Assembly (NCBI GenBank): GCA_026388415.1
Contig: JAPLJV010000043.1
Span: 72,478-105,164, forward strand
Length of the DNA: 32,687 nt
Reading direction: 5' to 3'
From: Deltaproteobacteria bacterium
GTDB taxonomy: Bacteria > Desulfobacterota > Syntrophia > Syntrophales > JACQWR01
The notes below the pieces were generated by a model. It was not told the DNA's origin. It searched no databases and worked only from the letters and a program-made list of their open reading frames with translations. Below, piece after piece: positions 30,554-32,687 of this stretch (position 1 is the first letter of the stretch; each line of letters begins with the position of its first letter). The position numbers and the translations under genes were made by a program.

Positions 30554-30584
30554 TGGTTATTAAATCAACAATAGAAACAAGGCA

Positions 30585-31352
30585 TTACCTGTTTTTCCAT
30601 TCCGCCTTGCGTCTCTCGAAATAACTGTTCATGCCCTCCTGTGTATCCTCGGTCTTCATGAGGGTGTTCAGGAAGAGATTTCCCACATCCGCCAGGGCCG
30701 CGGCAAATCCCTTATCCAGGTTCTGCCGGACGGCGCGTTTGTTGAGGCGAATGATGAGCGGGCTGCTTGATTTTATTTCGCCCACCAGTTTTTCCAGCTC
30801 CGCGCTAAACTTGTCATCGTCCGTCGTCTGGGATACGAACCCCAGGGAGCGGGCCTCGTCGGCCGTGTAGCGCTTGCCTGTAACGCAGACTTCCAGGGCC
30901 TTGGCCTGTCCAATCAGTTTGGGCAGACGGATGGCCGCGTAGGGAGGAAAGAAGCCCAGCTTGATTTCGGGCTGGCCGAAGGAGGCGCCTTTGGCCGCGA
31001 TGATCATGTCGCAGGCGATGGCCACCTCCATCCCTCCGCCAAGGCAGGCGCCGTGCACCGCTGCGATGGTCGGGATCTCCAGCTTGTCCATGAGTTCAAA
31101 GAGCCGGTTGAAGGTGGCGATCATCTCGTCCACGAGTTCCGGCTTATGGTCACCCACATCTACGCCGGCGCACCAACTGGGCCCCTCGCCGGTGATGACT
31201 AAGCATTTCAGGTCCTTGTCCGCCAGGAGCGCCGAAAGTTCGCTGTTGATTTCCTTCATCATGGCGATGCTCAGCATGTTGTGTTTGGGCCGATTGAAGA
31301 TAATGCGGGCAATGCCGCCATCTTTTTCCGTTTTAATGTATGTGTACGCCAT
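30585..31352 (-). CDS. Enoyl-CoA hydratase/isomerase, dienoyl-CoA-hydratase-like
   Basis: A 255-residue crotonase-fold protein. Oxyanion-hole residues are in WCAGVDVGDH (about 60-69) and ACLGGGMEVA (102-111), and both catalytic-position glutamates are present (E109 and E129 in FGQPEIKLGFFPP). The GVDVxxHxPE segment, the CLGGGxEVA and GQPEIKLGxFPP loops and the C-terminal LNTLMKTEDTQEGMNSYFER / RKAEWKNR resemble cyclohexa-1,5-dienecarbonyl-CoA hydratases (Dch/BamR) of anaerobic benzoyl-CoA degradation. A generic beta-oxidation enoyl-CoA hydratase is the alternative. The ribosome site GAGGTG precedes the ATG. It is the last gene of a tight operon with DUF35 protein (8-base gap) and thiolase. 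Confidence 0.85.
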   Translation of the reverse strand: MAYTYIKTEKDGGIARIIFNRPKHNMLSIAMMKEINSELSALLADKDLKCLVITGEGPSWCAGVDVGDHKPELVDEMIATFNRLFELMDKLEIPTIAAVHGACLGGGMEVAIACDMIIAAKGASFGQPEIKLGFFPPYAAIRLPKLIGQAKALEVCVTGKRYTADEARSLGFVSQTTDDDKFSAELEKLVGEIKSSSPLIIRLNKRAVRQNLDKGFAAALADVGNLFLNTLMKTEDTQEGMNSYFERRKAEWKNR

Positions 31353-31360
31353 TATTCACC

Positions 31361-31795
31361 TCATGCCTTATGAAAGACATAGTTAATCTGACCGTTTGGC
31401 AGGGGATTGGGCGCGGCCTTCATCGCCATGCCTACTTTTATATCCGCTTCGGGTACATCGGCGGCGAGCCGTCCGAATACCTTGTAGGTTCCGTAGTCCA
31501 AAAGGGCAATGGAGTAGGGCAAGTCGCCCTCAAATCCTACCGGTGCATACTGCAGCTTGCTGTAGGTAACGAGCTTGCCCGTGCCGGTCACCGTGAACCA
31601 TTCCATATCGCTGGAAAGGCACTTGTAACAGTCCGCCCGGGGCGGAAAAAACACCATGCCGCAGACCTTGCATTTGGTGCCCGTGACCTTGCCCTCTTCG
31701 AGTTTCGTGATGAAATCATTTGTTTTCGTCAGGGAGGTAAAGCTCACCGTCCCGAATTTTTTGAAGCGCGCATCTACTTCTTTTTTCTCAGCCAT
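31361..31795 (-). CDS. Zn-ribbon/OB-fold protein (DUF35), acyl-CoA-associated
   Basis: A 144-residue protein with an N-terminal rubredoxin-like zinc ribbon, C42 and C45 in KCKVCG and C56 and C59 in DCYKC, then an OB-fold domain (WFTVTGTGKLVTYSKLQYAP, IALLDYGTYKVFGRL). DUF35 proteins are usually encoded next to SCP-x-type thiolases or HMG-CoA synthases, and in structurally studied cases form a complex with the thiolase and channel its acyl-CoA substrate. That is its likely role here: the thiolase gene ends 4 bases upstream. The start at 31795 has a fine ribosome site (GGAGGTAGAATA) inside the thiolase stop region, so the upstream frame to 31864 is not used. Confidence 0.9.
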   Translation of the reverse strand: MAEKKEVDARFKKFGTVSFTSLTKTNDFITKLEEGKVTGTKCKVCGMVFFPPRADCYKCLSSDMEWFTVTGTGKLVTYSKLQYAPVGFEGDLPYSIALLDYGTYKVFGRLAADVPEADIKVGMAMKAAPNPLPNGQINYVFHKA

Positions 31796-31799
31796 TATT

Positions 31800-32687
31800 C
31801 TACCTCCCCAAGATGGTGACGTTGCCGTAAAGACCAACGCCGCCGATGTTATGCACCAGACCAATTGCCGGATCCTTCACCTGCATCGCGCCCGCTTCGC
31901 CCCTGAGCTGCAGGACGATCGTCCTGATCTGCGAGCCGCCGGTGGCGCCGATGGGATGCCCCTTGGACAACAGGCCGCCGTCAACATTCACGGGGATCCT
32001 GCCCTCCTTGTAGGTTTCCTTGTTCCGGATCAGGCCTATGCCTTCTCCGGGCTTGGCAAAACCCAGGGCTTCATAGGCCAGCAGTTCAGCAATCGTGAAA
32101 CAGTCGTGCACCTCTGCTACATCAATATCCTTCGCGGTAACGCCCGCCATCTTGTAGGCCTGCTCGCCGGATGCCTTGGCTGCAGAAAGACCCGTAAACA
32201 GGTCCCGTCCCGCCATGTTTACCGCCGTGGTGGCCGAACCGAGGCCCATGATCCAAACGGGTTTCTTGCAGAAGGATTTGGCCTTCTCTTCGCTGGCCAC
32301 GATTACGCAGGAACTGCCGTCAGCATTGGCGCAACAGTCTCCTACGCGCAGCGGGGTCGCTACGGGGCCCGCCATGGAGCCCTCGGGCTGGGTAAACATA
32401 TCGAGGGTTACGGCCTTGCGGTAAACGGCCTTTTCGTTGATCTGGCCGTAGGTGGCGGCCTTGACCCGGATCAAGGCCAGGTCTTCCGAGGTTGTGCCGT
32501 ATTTAGCCATGTGCGCCTGGGCGTAGGTGGCGTAGTAAGCGGGCATCATGGTGCCGAAGGGGCTCTCCCATTGAATGTCGGCGCCGCGTCCCATCCGTTC
32601 CTGCGACTCGGCAGAGGATATCTCGGACATCTTCTGAAAGCCGACTACGGCCACGCAGTCGTGAAGCCCGGATTTTACTAATGAATA
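31800..32687 (-). CDS. SCP-x-type thiolase / acetyl-CoA acetyltransferase, partial
   Basis: The gene runs off the right edge; 295 residues are visible, about three quarters of the usual 390. It starts in view at YSLVKSGLHDCVAVVGFQKM. NADGSSCVIVAS, EVHDCFTIAELLAYEALGF, VDGGLLSKGHPIGATGGSQI with the catalytic His region, and the ending VHNIGGVGLYGNVTIL mark the SCP2/SCP-x branch of thiolases. The reactive N-terminal cysteine lies outside the window. The enzyme cleaves or forms 3-oxoacyl-CoA; the DUF35 partner and a hydratase downstream suggest beta-oxidation-like degradation. The operon reads leftwards to the terminator at 30525-30553. Confidence 0.88.
   Translation of the reverse strand, partial: YSLVKSGLHDCVAVVGFQKMSEISSAESQERMGRGADIQWESPFGTMMPAYYATYAQAHMAKYGTTSEDLALIRVKAATYGQINEKAVYRKAVTLDMFTQPEGSMAGPVATPLRVGDCCANADGSSCVIVASEEKAKSFCKKPVWIMGLGSATTAVNMAGRDLFTGLSAAKASGEQAYKMAGVTAKDIDVAEVHDCFTIAELLAYEALGFAKPGEGIGLIRNKETYKEGRIPVNVDGGLLSKGHPIGATGGSQIRTIVLQLRGEAGAMQVKDPAIGLVHNIGGVGLYGNVTILGR

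Overview
The window reads as a chromosomal segment of an anaerobic, probably syntrophic or sulfate-reducer-like bacterium of the Desulfobacterota/Syntrophales type. This is inferred from gene content: a selenocysteine tRNA beside moeA, a glutaconate-type CoA-transferase, acyl-CoA dehydrogenase and dienoyl-CoA-hydratase-like enzymes, TAXI-type TRAP transport with a DUF1850 protein, an NrfD-type membrane subunit, and the paired TIGR04283/TIGR04282 glycosyltransferases. No ribosomal marker is present, so taxonomy stays an inference.

Layout. 1-4.5 kb: the end of an NrfD-like subunit, a starch-synthase-like GT4 glycosyltransferase, an NAD-dependent glycerol-3-phosphate dehydrogenase and a secreted alkaline phosphatase, with REP-like palindromes around them. 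5.1-11.3 kb: a complete, visibly GC-richer branched-chain amino-acid ABC operon (livK-H-M-G-F) ending in an M20 peptidase, behind two good sigma70-type promoters. LivG has a strongly degenerate ABC signature. 11.5-20.6 kb: a lower-GC stretch holding a catabolic cluster (acyl-CoA dehydrogenase, two-subunit CoA-transferase, TAXI binding protein) littered with broken genes: a frameshifted HD-GYP protein, a TRAP permease with a frameshift and apparent deletion, remnants of an IclR regulator, a DUF3617 protein, an IS91-like transposase and a second TRAP permease next to an intact DUF1850 gene. 21.0-22.7 kb: a compact three-gene set encoding a pseudopilin-like protein, a small HAMP membrane protein and an unrecognised membrane-anchored protein. 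23.2-26.5 kb: an MFS transporter, a nitroreductase and the TIGR04283/TIGR04282 pair. 26.7-28.3 kb: an array on the minus strand in which selC, an unknown membrane protein and an unannotated 54-residue membrane-anchored protein are each followed by one copy of a repeat that resembles part of selC itself. 28.3-32.7 kb: moeA, a DUF374 acyltransferase, tandem palindromic repeats, then an operon of SCP-x-type thiolase, DUF35 Zn-ribbon/OB protein and dienoyl-CoA-hydratase-like enzyme closed by a strong terminator.

How the genes fit: the CoA-transferase, acyl-CoA dehydrogenase, hydratase and thiolase suggest anaerobic acid or aromatic-acid degradation through CoA thioesters, with TRAP and Liv systems importing carboxylates or amino acids. 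moeA and selC fit molybdenum/selenium enzymes such as formate dehydrogenases encoded elsewhere. The most unusual signal is the gene-plus-repeat array beside selC.
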